Source: Dehalococcoidia bacterium (GTDB lineage Bacteria; Chloroflexota; Dehalococcoidia; DSTF01; WHTK01). Taken from it: a DNA stretch of 40,907 nt. This document shows positions 11,094 to 18,786 of the stretch, piece by piece. The position numbers and the translations under genes are program-made. The DNA is taken from the NCBI GenBank assembly GCA_035574915.1, contig DATLYJ010000053.1, forward strand, positions 1 to 40,907, read 5' to 3'. Under the pieces are notes generated by a model, which saw only the letters and a program-made list of their open reading frames with translations, ran no database searches and had not been told where the DNA came from. Numbering within the stretch: the stretch's first letter is position 1; every line of letters starts with the position of its first letter.

Positions 11094-11636
11094 GTGACCA
11101 TTCCCATCAAGCTGGCCTATGCGGCCGCAGTGGCGGCCTTGCTGGTACTCCTTGTCGCCTTCGGGACGCGCGCCATCGCCGCCGCCCCTCAGCCACCCCA
11201 GTACCCTACGCCGCCGATTGGCAGACCGCCTGTCGTCCCGCCTCCGGCCACCACCGGCCCCCAGGCGCCCCCTGCCATCGTCACGCCGGTCCCGGACGAG
11301 CTTGTGCGTTACGAGCAGGAGCAGCGTGACTTCCAACGCGCCGTCGAGCGCTACGAGGACCGCCGGCGCGAGTACCGCCGCAACGTCTTCCTGGCGAGCG
11401 CCGCCGTAGCCATCGCCGCAATCGCGGGCGGCGCGGCGCTATGGGCAAGCTTTGACGCCCTGAGCCTGGGCTTCATCGCCGGCGGCTTTGCCACCCTGCT
11501 CTACGGTGTCCTGCAGGCCGGGAGCGACCTGGACGAAATCAGCCCGGCTCTGATCTTCGTGGTGGCGCTCGCCGGGTTCGCGCTCGTGCTCGGGGCAGGC
11601 TACCGCTGGCTCGCCTCCTCGCCGCCGAAGCGGTGA
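11094..11636 (+). CDS. Predicted membrane protein with Pro-rich linker and coiled coil
   Basis: About 180 residues, no recognised family. It has an N-terminal hydrophobic segment (KLAYAAAVAALLVLLVAFG, signal anchor or signal peptide), then a Pro-rich linker (PQPPQYPTPPIGRPPVV). A charged helix rich in Glu/Arg follows (DELVRYEQEQRDFQRAVERY), and then three hydrophobic segments near the C-terminus. The GTG at 11094 starts right before the first hydrophobic segment and is the likely start; an ATG-opened frame reaches back to 11013 but adds an unlikely basic extension. CACACT lies six bases upstream of the GTG. It is divergent from AFOR and convergent with the phosphatase-GNAT gene, 10 bases away. 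Confidence 0.6.
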   Translation: MTIPIKLAYAAAVAALLVLLVAFGTRAIAAAPQPPQYPTPPIGRPPVVPPPATTGPQAPPAIVTPVPDELVRYEQEQRDFQRAVERYEDRRREYRRNVFLASAAVAIAAIAGGAALWASFDALSLGFIAGGFATLLYGVLQAGSDLDEISPALIFVVALAGFALVLGAGYRWLASSPPKR

Positions 11637-11646
11637 GCCGTCCGCT

Positions 11647-12666
11647 TCAGGCCAAGTCCTTTGCCATGCAGACGCTGAGCGGCGAGTCAACGTACTCGCC
11701 GAAGGGCTCGATGCGGCGGAAGCCAGCGCTCTCGTACACCCGTATCGCCTCCGGCTGCCGCACGCCCGTCTCCAGCACCAGGCGCCTCGCGCCAAGCCGG
11801 CGGGCCTCCGTCTCGAGCGCGGCCACAACCGCCTTCGCGACGCCGCGCCCGCGCGCTTCCCGGACCGTGTACATGCGCTTGAGCTCCGCCTCCGTCTCGG
11901 AAATCAGGCGCACGGCGCCGCACCCGACGGGCCGCTCGCCGGCGTAAGCGAGCAGGAATGCTCCCCTCCCCGGGCCTACCTCGTCCGGGTCCAGCCGGAA
12001 GTGGGTCGCTCCAGGCTCGGGATAGCGGCTCAGGAGCTCCGCGTCCAGCTCCCGTATGAGGGCCTGCGCGACCTCGGAGAGCAGGTCAGCGTGCGCGATG
12101 CGCAGCGCGGGAGCTTCCTTACGGCGCGCGATCTCCTCGGCGAACCAGTGCACGAACTCGAGTTGCGCCCGGTTCTCAGGCCAGGCCCGGGCGCGGCGTA
12201 CTTCCGCCAGGGCCTCCTCGGCCCCCATTCCGAGGGCAATGAGGATGCACGAGCTCACGGTGCCGGTGCGGCCGATGCCGCCGGCGCAGTGCAGCATCAG
12301 CGAGGCGCCGGCCTGCAGCTCGGCCACAACCTCGTCGATCAGGCTCGCAAACCCATCTCCTCGCGCCGGGGCCCGGAAGTCTTCGATCGGATGCTCGATC
12401 ACCCGCCAGGCGTGGGAGCCGTCGTTCAGGGCCTGGTGGTAGTGCGGCGACTTGTGCTCGATCTCGTCGCGAGGGTTCAGGCAGAGCACGGTTGTCACGC
12501 CCAGGTACTCCGCCTCCGCAATGTCCTGCTCGAATGGGCGGTAGCGGCCCGGCATGGACGAGAGGTAGAGGCGTCCAGGGACGCCGCCAGGGAGCGGCAG
12601 CGGACGAAAGCCGAGGCTGCCTGAGGTCACGAGCAGAGTCTTGCCGTCCCGATGCCCTACGCGCAA
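11647..12666 (-). CDS. Dual-specificity/tyrosine phosphatase fused to GNAT acetyltransferase
   Basis: 339-residue two-domain protein. The N-terminal half (about residues 30-185) is a cysteine phosphatase: the signature HCAGGIGRTG (HCxxGxxRT), with Cys nucleophile and Arg, and a candidate general-acid Asp in HPIEDFRAP. The C-terminal half (about 190-339) is a GNAT N-acetyltransferase with the acetyl-CoA loop REARGRGVAKAVV and the strand-helix region RLVLETGVRQPEAIRVYESAGF. Both domains look intact. The fusion suggests linked dephosphorylation and acetylation, substrate unknown. The first start in frame is TTG 12666; a GTG at codon 13 is an alternative, and no ribosome site decides between them. 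Confidence 0.85.
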   Translation of the reverse strand: MRVGHRDGKTLLVTSGSLGFRPLPLPGGVPGRLYLSSMPGRYRPFEQDIAEAEYLGVTTVLCLNPRDEIEHKSPHYHQALNDGSHAWRVIEHPIEDFRAPARGDGFASLIDEVVAELQAGASLMLHCAGGIGRTGTVSSCILIALGMGAEEALAEVRRARAWPENRAQLEFVHWFAEEIARRKEAPALRIAHADLLSEVAQALIRELDAELLSRYPEPGATHFRLDPDEVGPGRGAFLLAYAGERPVGCGAVRLISETEAELKRMYTVREARGRGVAKAVVAALETEARRLGARRLVLETGVRQPEAIRVYESAGFRRIEPFGEYVDSPLSVCMAKDLA

Positions 12667-12764
12667 GCCGGGATTAGGGTTCCTGCTACGCGCCGCGCGC
12701 TCGCCCTTATGCGCCGGTCATGCCCCTTCGTCCTAATGTCGAACTCGGGGACAAGGAGGAAGAT

Positions 12765-12896
12765 ATGCCCGCGAAGACAGAGAAGCAGCGCAAGTTCATG
12801 GGCGCGGAGCTCGCGCGCAAGCGAGCCGGCAAGAAGACAAAGACCGGGATGAGCGAGAAGAAGCTCGAGGAGATGGCGAGCAAGAAAAAGGGCTAG
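12765..12896 (+). CDS. 43-residue Lys-rich small protein (DUF3008-like)
   Basis: Short, highly basic protein, 43 residues, starting MPAKTEKQRKFMGAEL and ending in KKKG. The PAK(S/T)-x-x-Q-x-x-x-MG opening resembles a widespread group of tiny Lys/Ser-rich proteins (DUF3008-like), with no established function. Evidence that it is real: a perfect AGGAGG (12754-12759) five bases before the ATG, and a strongly non-random, high-GC3 codon pattern. A possible -10 box TAATGT lies at 12734-12739. It is divergent from the phosphatase-GNAT gene and convergent with the metallo-beta-lactamase-fold gene. Confidence 0.7.
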   Translation: MPAKTEKQRKFMGAELARKRAGKKTKTGMSEKKLEEMASKKKG

Positions 12897-12993
12897 AGTT
12901 GCCCTCGACCTTCGAGTTCCCTTGGCGCAGCTGGCGTTTCGAAGCCTGACGGCGGGAAAGCAGCATCAGGGCGGCCCGGGCTTTCGACTCGGC

Positions 12994-13827
12994 TCAGACC
13001 TCATAGGTCGCCCCTTCCCAGCCCGGCTTGAAGTCGAATGGGAGCTCCTGGCGCACCAGGTCCGCGCACAGGCGGTCCAGCATGTCATCCGAGTGGTCGG
13101 GGTCATGGTGAAAGCCGACCAGGCGCCTGACCTCGGCCGCGATCGCGAACTGGATGGCCTGGGTCATGGAGCTATGCCCCCAGCCGATGCGCGCCAGGTA
13201 CTCTTCGTCCGTGTACTGGGCATCGTGGATGAGGAGGTCGGCGCCGAGCGCCAGGGCGTAGCCTGAGATCCAGTCCGGCCGGCCCGGAAAGACGCGGGCG
13301 CCGAGCGCCGGCTCATGGTCCGGGATGTACGTGAGCGCCTTGCCAGCCTCCTCGATGCGGTAGCCGACACTCGACCCGGGGTGGCAGACCAGGTCGGCGC
13401 ACACCCGCAGGCCTTCGATCTCGAAAGGCTGGAGCGGTACGTCGTGCAGGGTGATGTCCGAAGGCAGCTCGCGCAGCGGGACGGGGAAGAGGGGCGGGGA
13501 CAAGTATCGCCCCAGGCGCATCCGCAGGTTCATCGTCGTCGATGGCGGACCCCAAATGTGGATCACCCGGCCGGGCTGAAACAGGGGCGCGAAGAACCCG
13601 AGGCCCTGGATGTGATCGACGTGAAGATGCGACAGCAGGATGTCGATGCGTCCCTCTTCCGAGGCCAGCGCCAGACCGAGGCGCCGTATGCCCGTCCCCG
13701 CATCGAGGACCAGGGTCGCGCCTCCCCGCGAACGCACCTCGACGCATGCCGTGTTGCCTCCGTAGCCAACGGTCTCCGGCCCCGGCGCCGCGAGCGAGCC
13801 CCGGGTGCCCCAGAGCGTGGCCTTCAT
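12994..13827 (-). CDS. Metallo-beta-lactamase-fold hydrolase
   Basis: 277-residue MBL-fold protein of the RNase Z/phosphodiesterase-like group. It starts MKATLWGTRGSLAAPGP, where the GTRGS strand is typical of this group. The zinc motif is LLSHLHVDHIQG (HxHxDH), further ligands are probably in VCHPGSS, PDHEPAL and LIHDAQYTDEEY, and a late His is in GFHHDPDH. It may be a phosphodiesterase or a regulatory MBL protein. ATG 13827 overlaps the stop of the PAS gene (ATGA), so the two are translationally coupled; an open frame extends upstream to 14049 but that part lies inside the PAS gene in another frame. The coupling suggests a PAS-sensed hydrolase module. Confidence 0.9.
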   Translation of the reverse strand: MKATLWGTRGSLAAPGPETVGYGGNTACVEVRSRGGATLVLDAGTGIRRLGLALASEEGRIDILLSHLHVDHIQGLGFFAPLFQPGRVIHIWGPPSTTMNLRMRLGRYLSPPLFPVPLRELPSDITLHDVPLQPFEIEGLRVCADLVCHPGSSVGYRIEEAGKALTYIPDHEPALGARVFPGRPDWISGYALALGADLLIHDAQYTDEEYLARIGWGHSSMTQAIQFAIAAEVRRLVGFHHDPDHSDDMLDRLCADLVRQELPFDFKPGWEGATYEV

Positions 13828-14243
13828 GGTTTGCTCTCCCACAGAAGCGCCACCGCGCCCAGGTGGCGGCCGCCCTGGCCTTCGATCGGGAAGGCAGTGA
13901 CCTCGATGCGCCGCTTGACGCCGTCGAGGCCTGTGATGTTCATGTGGCGGTGGGCTGGCTGGCGCTTGGTCAGCGCGATCATCAGCGGGAGTTCTTCCGG
14001 GGGCAGGGGTTTGCCCTCGTCGTCGGTCTGTTCCCAGATCGTCGACCACTCCTCGGCCGTGAGTTCGCCGTGCTCCTCATAGCGGTGGCCGAGCACGGCC
14101 TCGGCCGGCTCGTTGTAGTAGAGGAGGTTCCCGCCCGGGTCGACGAGGAACACAGGCATGGCGAGATAGCTCGCCAGTTGCCTGGTGAGGATGATCTCGA
14201 CCGCCTTCTGCGGCGGCTTCTCTCCGGCGCGCTCTCCGGCCAT
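13824..14243 (-). CDS. Stand-alone PAS-domain protein
   Basis: About 139 residues, a single PAS fold: YLAMPVFLVDPGGNLLYYNEPAEAVLG at the N-terminus (PAS core), and MNITGLDGVKRRIEVTAFPIEGQGG...VALLWE at the C-terminus (PAC-like strands). No output domain and no transmembrane segment. The ligand is unknown. Start M at 14243 is chosen because the preceding 29 codons are not PAS-like; there is no good ribosome site. The four-base ATGA overlap with the downstream MBL-fold gene argues that the two proteins work together. Confidence 0.8.
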   Translation of the reverse strand: MAGERAGEKPPQKAVEIILTRQLASYLAMPVFLVDPGGNLLYYNEPAEAVLGHRYEEHGELTAEEWSTIWEQTDDEGKPLPPEELPLMIALTKRQPAHRHMNITGLDGVKRRIEVTAFPIEGQGGRHLGAVALLWESKP

Positions 14244-14396
14244 ACGAGTCGTCCGCTCACTATTGGCGGGCGCCGCTCCCCTGTCAATAAGGCTGCTGGC
14301 CCCCGGCGGCGAGACCGAAACCAGACGCAACTGCCAGGTGCAGATCTCTAGAAGTCGTGAAGAGGTGGGCGGCTTGCGTCACCTGACGCGCGGGAC

Positions 14397-15515
14397 CTAG
14401 CCCAGGGCGTCCTTTACCTTGCTCAGGATGCCCTTCGGCTCGCTCGGCGCCCCGCCGTCCAGCGTCGCGGCGAGCTTGCGCAGTAGGTCTTTCTGCTGGG
14501 GTGTCAGCTTCTTCGGCGTGTTGACCTGTACGTGCACCAGCAGGTCGCCGCGGCCGCCGCCGCGGAGGTGAGGAATGCCCTTGCCCCGCAGGCGAATGAC
14601 CTCACCGCTCTGGGTACCGGGCTCCAGCTTGATCTTGTGCGTGCCGTCCAGGGTCGGGATTTCGATTTCGTCACCCAGCGCCGCCTGCGCGAAGTTGACA
14701 TTGAGGGCTACTACGACATCGTCCTCGACTCGCTCGAACACCGGGTGCGGCTCGACGTTGAGCACCACGTAGGCGTTGCCCCTGGGGCCGCCGTAGGAGC
14801 CGAGTTCGCCCTCGTTCGTCAGCCTGATCTGCGACCCTGTGTCCACCCCAGCGGGTACCTTGACCTCGATGGTCCGCGAGACGCGCTCCCTGCCGGAGCC
14901 GCGGCAGTTCGTGCAGGGCGTCGGGATAATGAGGCCGTCTCCGCGGCAGCGGTCGCAGGAGGTGACGTTGATGAACTGGCCGAAGACGCTGCGCTGGACG
15001 CGGCGCACTTCGCCGGAGCCATCGCACGTCGGGCAGCGCTGTGGTTCCGTCCCCGGTTCAGCGCGCAAGCCGTTGCAGCGGGAGCACAGCTCCGTCCGGT
15101 TTATCGTCACCTGCTTGGTGGTGCCGAACGCCGCCTCCTCGAACGTAAGGTCCAGCCGCACCTGGATGTCGGCGCCGCGGCGCGGCGTGCGCCGCCGCGT
15201 CTGGGTCGCGCCGAAGAAGGCATCGAATATGTCGCCGAAGCCGCCAAAGGGCCCGAAGCCCTCGAAGCCGCGGGCCCCGAAACCGCCGTTTACGCCAGCA
15301 TGGCCGAACCGGTCGTATGCGGCCCGCTTCTCGCTGTCCGACAGGACTTCGTAAGCCTCGTTGATTTCCTTGAAGCGCTCTGCCGCGCCCTCTTCCGCGT
15401 TGCGGTCCGGGTGGTACTGCATGGCCAGCCGGCGGAACGCGCGCTTGATCTCGTCCGCGCTTGCGTTACGCGGCACGCCGAGGGTCTCGTAGTAATCAGC
15501 TTTCTGAGTAGCCAT
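14397..15515 (-). CDS. dnaJ: Chaperone protein DnaJ
   Basis: Hsp40 co-chaperone that delivers substrates to DnaK and stimulates its ATPase. Full type I architecture over 372 residues. J domain (about 7-70) with the HPD motif in MQYHPDRN. Gly/Phe-rich linker ([19 protein letters not shown]). Four zinc-finger CxxCxGxG repeats (CSRCNGLR slightly degenerate, [24 protein letters not shown]). C-terminal substrate-binding beta domains end at about 340. The ATG at 15515 begins [13 protein letters not shown]; the TTG at 15518 just before it is less likely. There is no ribosome site, but TACAAT lies nine bases upstream. dnaK and grpE are not adjacent. Confidence 0.98.
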   Translation of the reverse strand: MATQKADYYETLGVPRNASADEIKRAFRRLAMQYHPDRNAEEGAAERFKEINEAYEVLSDSEKRAAYDRFGHAGVNGGFGARGFEGFGPFGGFGDIFDAFFGATQTRRRTPRRGADIQVRLDLTFEEAAFGTTKQVTINRTELCSRCNGLRAEPGTEPQRCPTCDGSGEVRRVQRSVFGQFINVTSCDRCRGDGLIIPTPCTNCRGSGRERVSRTIEVKVPAGVDTGSQIRLTNEGELGSYGGPRGNAYVVLNVEPHPVFERVEDDVVVALNVNFAQAALGDEIEIPTLDGTHKIKLEPGTQSGEVIRLRGKGIPHLRGGGRGDLLVHVQVNTPKKLTPQQKDLLRKLAATLDGGAPSEPKGILSKVKDALG

Positions 15516-15524
15516 CAACCATTC

Positions 15525-15530
15525 ATTGTA
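15525..15530 (-). promoter_or_regulatory. -10 box close to the dnaJ start
   Basis: TACAAT on the complementary strand, nine bases before the dnaJ ATG, with no Shine-Dalgarno site between. It matches the leaderless-type arrangement seen at other genes here. No CIRCE-type inverted repeat is seen. Confidence 0.45.
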
Positions 15531-15619
15531 CCGGCGCTGGCAGAGTTCGGGCAGGCGGGCCGCGACCTCAATTTCGGCGGCTGTGACGCCTACGTTAGAT
15601 GTTCGTTAGTCCGGCAACA

Positions 15620-15648
15620 TTGGATTGATAGCAATCCTGGCGTATCCT
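15620..15648 (+). promoter_or_regulatory. Sigma-70-type promoter of the secreted-protein gene
   Basis: TTGGAT (15620-15625), a 17-base spacer, TATCCT (15643-15648). It precedes a leader of about 30 bases containing AGGAGG (15671-15676) seven bases before the ATG at 15684. Confidence 0.5.
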
Positions 15649-15683
15649 GCGTGTGCGAAATGTCTTGCACAGGAGGTCGGGCA

Positions 15684-16517
15684 ATGCGTCGCCTCTTCGG
15701 ACTGGTCGCCGCTTTCACAGCCATCGCTGCGGTCGTCGCCCTCCGGCCCGGCGCCGAGAGGGCGGCGGTCGCTGTGCTTCAGACGAGCACACCTACCAAC
15801 ACGCCGCTTAGCACCGATACGCCGGTCAGCACGAACACGCCCACGGTCACAGCGACGGTACCCACCGCGACGCCCAGCGCGACGCCCACTTCGACGCCTG
15901 TCGCGCCCCCCGGGGGCCCGGAGCTGGGATTCCCCACCAGCCAGTGTGTTGGCGGGACCGTGCTCAACCCGGCATCGGCGAACGTTACGTTCACCTGGAC
16001 CGGTCCGACCAACGTTTCCACGGTCTACCTGGACCTGAGCCTGTTTGACAACACCTTCGCGGACGGGACCTACATCACCGTCGTCCTGCCGCCTGGCACG
16101 ACCCAGTACACCTGGAGCGGCATTCAGCCGGGCGTCGCGCATCACTGGCGCGTGACGGGCCTGGGGCTGAACGGCGACTGGGTCCAGTCAGCGTTCGGCC
16201 GCTTCACTCCCTGCGGCACGCAGAGACTCCTGAACATCCAGTACACGTGCACGGGCGCCGGCCGCGCCAGCGTCACCTTCCGCTGGGCGCCGGCCTCGTC
16301 GCCGGGCTTCTTCCAGTTCCTGGACCTCAGCCTGTTCAACAACGGCTTCGCGCCTGGCACCTTCCTGGGCGCGGGTCCGATGGTGCCGAACGCCCAGGGG
16401 CTGGTCTGGCCGGGCATCCTGGCCAACACCGTCCACTACTTCAGGGTGAACACCTTCTCGGTATTTGGCTGGGGGCCAAGTCAGACGGGTTCGTTCTTCG
16501 CCCAGTGCCCCTTCTAG
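15684..16517 (+). CDS. Secreted protein with Thr-Pro linker and two Fn3-like repeats
   Basis: 277-residue predicted exported protein. Signal peptide MRRLFGLVAAFTAIAAVVAL, then a low-complexity linker of Thr/Pro/Ser pairs (TPTNTPLSTDTPVSTNTPT...) of the sort common on extracellular Chloroflexota proteins. Two tandem repeats of about 90-100 residues follow. Each has a YLDLSLFDNTFADGT / FLDLSLFNNGFAPGT block and a W-x-G-I...H-(W/Y)-(R/F)RV block, and ends in a Cys-containing strand (GRFTPC / GSFFAQC). They look like fibronectin-III-like beta sandwiches. Function unknown, possibly adhesion or ligand binding outside the cell. The strong AGGAGG and promoter fix the start; the open frame extends far upstream but only as antisense to dnaJ. 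Confidence 0.8.
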   Translation: MRRLFGLVAAFTAIAAVVALRPGAERAAVAVLQTSTPTNTPLSTDTPVSTNTPTVTATVPTATPSATPTSTPVAPPGGPELGFPTSQCVGGTVLNPASANVTFTWTGPTNVSTVYLDLSLFDNTFADGTYITVVLPPGTTQYTWSGIQPGVAHHWRVTGLGLNGDWVQSAFGRFTPCGTQRLLNIQYTCTGAGRASVTFRWAPASSPGFFQFLDLSLFNNGFAPGTFLGAGPMVPNAQGLVWPGILANTVHYFRVNTFSVFGWGPSQTGSFFAQCPF

Positions 16518-16616
16518 CCAGCCCGGACCGGTAGAAGATGCCGACGACGGGCACGATGTCGACGACGTCCTCGTGGCGGCAACCGGCAGCCCGATGACCG
16601 GCCGCGGCCCGTCCCG

Positions 16617-17846
16617 CTAAGCCCTTGCCGGCATGTCCAGGCCCAGGACCCGGCGCAGTCCCGGCGCGATTTCCTCCGGCGTGCGGGTGATCGTGGCCTC
16701 GCGGAGACGCTCGCAGTAGTCCTCCACCTGCTTCCGGCGCAGCTCGTCCAGCTTACGCTTGCCCGCGGCCGGCGAGTCGTCCAGCAGGAGGATGAGGGCC
16801 TCGTTTTGAGGCGTACCATTGCGGATGTCCGACGCAAGCTGGAGCTCGCCGCGGAGCAACCACGTCATCACCGTGGAGCGCTTCTGGTGCTGCGTCTGCA
16901 GGTACCACTTCAGGTGGTCGAGCCCGTAGCGGATGTGCCGCCTGACGTCTTGAGCAACGTAGGCATACATCTTGCGCTCGGCTTCGTTGCGGGCAAGGGA
17001 CAGGCCAGCGCGCTCGAGCAGGCTGAGGAAGAAGCTGGAGCGGACCGTGATGTAGGTGATCATCTCCGTGAACTTCATCGCGGAGAAGATCGCCCGGTGC
17101 ATGGCCCCGGGCGCCTGGTAGCCCAGGCCCCCGCCGTTCGCAAGCGCCCGCTTGCGGAACGTCTCGGCGTGACGGGCGTAATCGAAGACCTGCGTCCCGA
17201 GGTAGAGCTTGACCTCATGGAAACCGTAGCTGATGCGCTCCAGCCAGCCGGCGATGACCTCGCAGCCGATGAGCGCGTCCTCCGCCCAGTGAGTCATGAG
17301 CTGGCAGATCGACTGCTCGATGTGGTCGGGCAGCGGCTCCATGGTCGACCAGGAGATGTCGTTCGCGGACGTCCAGCGCTCGGCGATCGCGTCCTCGTAC
17401 AATTCGCGGCAGGACTCCGCCCAGACCTCGGCCTTGTCATAGATGGTGTAGCTGGCGAGGATACCGGTCTGTGGCGGCGGATAGGCGCCGCGGGGCAGGT
17501 CGGTCTCGATGGGCCAGCGGTCGGGGACGAAGCCGTAGGCGCCCACCTCGACATCGGCGAGCCGCAGGCCCTTCGTTCCGGGCTTGAGGCGCGGCAAGCG
17601 GTCCGTCGGCACCTTCGCCCAGGACATATCGAGGGCCGGGATGCCGCCGAGCAGGCGGTAGTTCGTGAAGCGCTCGTGCGCCGCCTCCGGCCCGATGCCC
17701 GAACGGATGGAGCGCTCGATGAAGCCGGCATTGACGCCGAGCGCCAGGCCTTCCTTCACGATGTCGAGCGGCCAGCCATGCTCCGCCGCCGCCCGCGCCA
17801 ACGACTCCGGGACTTCCACCTCTGTTTTCGTCTCAGCCTGGGTCAT
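16617..17846 (-). CDS. Ferritin-like (R2-type) paralogue lacking diiron carboxylates
   Basis: 409-residue helical protein clearly homologous to the gene at 18787-19857 (shared WAES...LYE, QSICQL, FRKRALANGGGL, RNEAER). In that paralogue the diiron ligands are E137, E169/H172, E215 and E245/H248. Here the aligned positions are A191, Y223/H226 (DYARH), S271 and V301/H304 (DVRRH): both His remain but all four Glu are gone. It has an extra N-terminal region of about 60 residues. It is therefore probably a structural or regulatory partner rather than an oxidase, as the non-catalytic subunits of PaaA/PaaC or multicomponent monooxygenases are. The ATG at 17846 has GGAGG five bases upstream. It is the third minus-strand gene after the paralogue and the transposase. 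Confidence 0.8.
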   Translation of the reverse strand: MTQAETKTEVEVPESLARAAAEHGWPLDIVKEGLALGVNAGFIERSIRSGIGPEAAHERFTNYRLLGGIPALDMSWAKVPTDRLPRLKPGTKGLRLADVEVGAYGFVPDRWPIETDLPRGAYPPPQTGILASYTIYDKAEVWAESCRELYEDAIAERWTSANDISWSTMEPLPDHIEQSICQLMTHWAEDALIGCEVIAGWLERISYGFHEVKLYLGTQVFDYARHAETFRKRALANGGGLGYQAPGAMHRAIFSAMKFTEMITYITVRSSFFLSLLERAGLSLARNEAERKMYAYVAQDVRRHIRYGLDHLKWYLQTQHQKRSTVMTWLLRGELQLASDIRNGTPQNEALILLLDDSPAAGKRKLDELRRKQVEDYCERLREATITRTPEEIAPGLRRVLGLDMPARA

Positions 17847-17952
17847 CGCGCTCCTCCCTCACTGCCTGTAAACTCTGCTGACCTGAGTCGCACGGCGATG
17901 GACAGACGCCGAACCTTCATGCGTGCGCTATCGAATCGCGGCAGACTTCCCC

Positions 17953-17977
17953 GGGCGCAGCATTGCCGCGCCCCTAC
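17953..17977 (-). repeat. REP palindrome, copy A
   Basis: REP element with the GTAG head on the complementary strand: GTAGGGGCGCGGC-N3-GCTGCGCCC. The nine-base-pair stem has one G.T wobble where copies B and C have A-T. It lies between the RAYT gene and the downstream ferritin-like gene, in its upstream region. Confidence 0.85.
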
Positions 17978-18039
17978 ACAGCGACGCCAGGCCCGCGCCG
18001 ACGCCGCAGTGCTGGCTGCCAGATGACCTCCCAATATAC

Positions 18040-18669
18040 TCACTTTTCTTCACGTCCAGGCACCCATCGCTCGATCAGGGCTCGCCGTCTCCTTTTGCGC
18101 TCCCGCTGCCCGACGTAGGGGCGCAGCACTGCTGCGCCCTGGGGCCTCTCAACCCAGGACCACGCCTTCAGGTATTCCGCACTCTCGTCCCTTTCGGGAT
18201 TCTCCGGATCGTAGCGCCAGTTGGCCGGGTTATTCGCAATGTACTCGCGAACGAGGTCGAGATCGCGATGATCCGTGACAATGCGGTCGTAGTAGTGTCG
18301 CTGCCAGATCGACATGGAAAGGCTGGCTTGCGCGCGAAGCTGCCTTGCAGATGCGGCCTTGAACGAACGGACGACCGCCGAGAGCGAACCCGGAAGCACC
18401 CGGCCCGGAATCGGGGTCCCATCCGGCCCGTGGTCAAGGAGGTGAAGGATGCCATGGATGTGGTTTGGCATGACGACGAAGGCGTCGAGTTGCACATGAG
18501 GAAAGTGGCTCGGGATTGCAGCCCAGCATGCCTCCACGGTTCCGTGGACCTGAGCACCAAGAAGGACCGGGCGGCGACCTTCCGTGCAGATGGTCACGAA
18601 GTATGCGCCTGGTGTCCGGTAGTCGTATCCGCGCAGGCGGAGAGAGTTACGTCGTCTGGTCAATGTCAT
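18040..18669 (-). mobile_element. REP-associated tyrosine transposase (RAYT, Y1/HUH type)
   Basis: About 209-residue single-strand endonuclease of the IS200/IS605 TnpA-related RAYT family, which acts on REP palindromes and is usually single-copy and domesticated. It starts MTLTRRRNSLRLRGYDY and has the AYFVTICTEGR strand, the HUH metal motif in MPNHIHGIL and the catalytic Tyr in WQRHYYDRIV, followed by NNPANWRYD. REP copies flank it, C just upstream and A downstream, and copy B lies inside its 3' coding part. The frame opens further upstream (to 18771), but that part reads through REP copy C. It sits between the two ferritin-like paralogues, all on the same strand. Confidence 0.9.
18115..18139 (+). 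repeat. REP palindrome, copy B (inside the RAYT reading frame)
   Basis: GTAGGGGCGCAGC-N3-GCTGCGCCC with a perfect nine-base-pair stem. Its orientation is opposite to copies A and C. It lies inside the 3' end of the RAYT gene and encodes the C-terminal residues QGAAVLRPY on the complementary strand. Confidence 0.85.
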
Positions 18670-18691
18670 GTGGTGATCGTCCGGGGCGCCC

Positions 18692-18716
18692 GGGCGCAGC
18701 ATTGCTGCGCCCCTAC
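18692..18716 (-). repeat. REP palindrome, copy C
   Basis: GTAGGGGCGCAGC-N3-GCTGCGCCC on the complementary strand, perfect nine-base-pair stem, ending 22 bases before the RAYT start codon. With copy B it makes an inverted pair, as in bacterial interspersed mosaic elements. Confidence 0.85.
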
Positions 18717-18786
18717 ACCTACACCGCAACGCCGGTCGACGGAGGGCGGCGGCACCGTGCCGGTCCCGCATGCCCTCGACGCTTGC

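Noticed and set aside
15684-16517. Long open frame from 14532 that includes the secreted protein gene
   Set aside because: The first 384 codons are antisense to dnaJ; the real start is set by AGGAGG and the signal peptide at 15684.
16518-16616. Minus-strand text reading CRHEDVVDIVPVVGIFYRSGLA after the ferritin-like paralogue
   Set aside because: It has no start or stop of its own, runs into the antisense of the secreted protein gene, and cannot be tied to a family. Possibly a decayed fragment.
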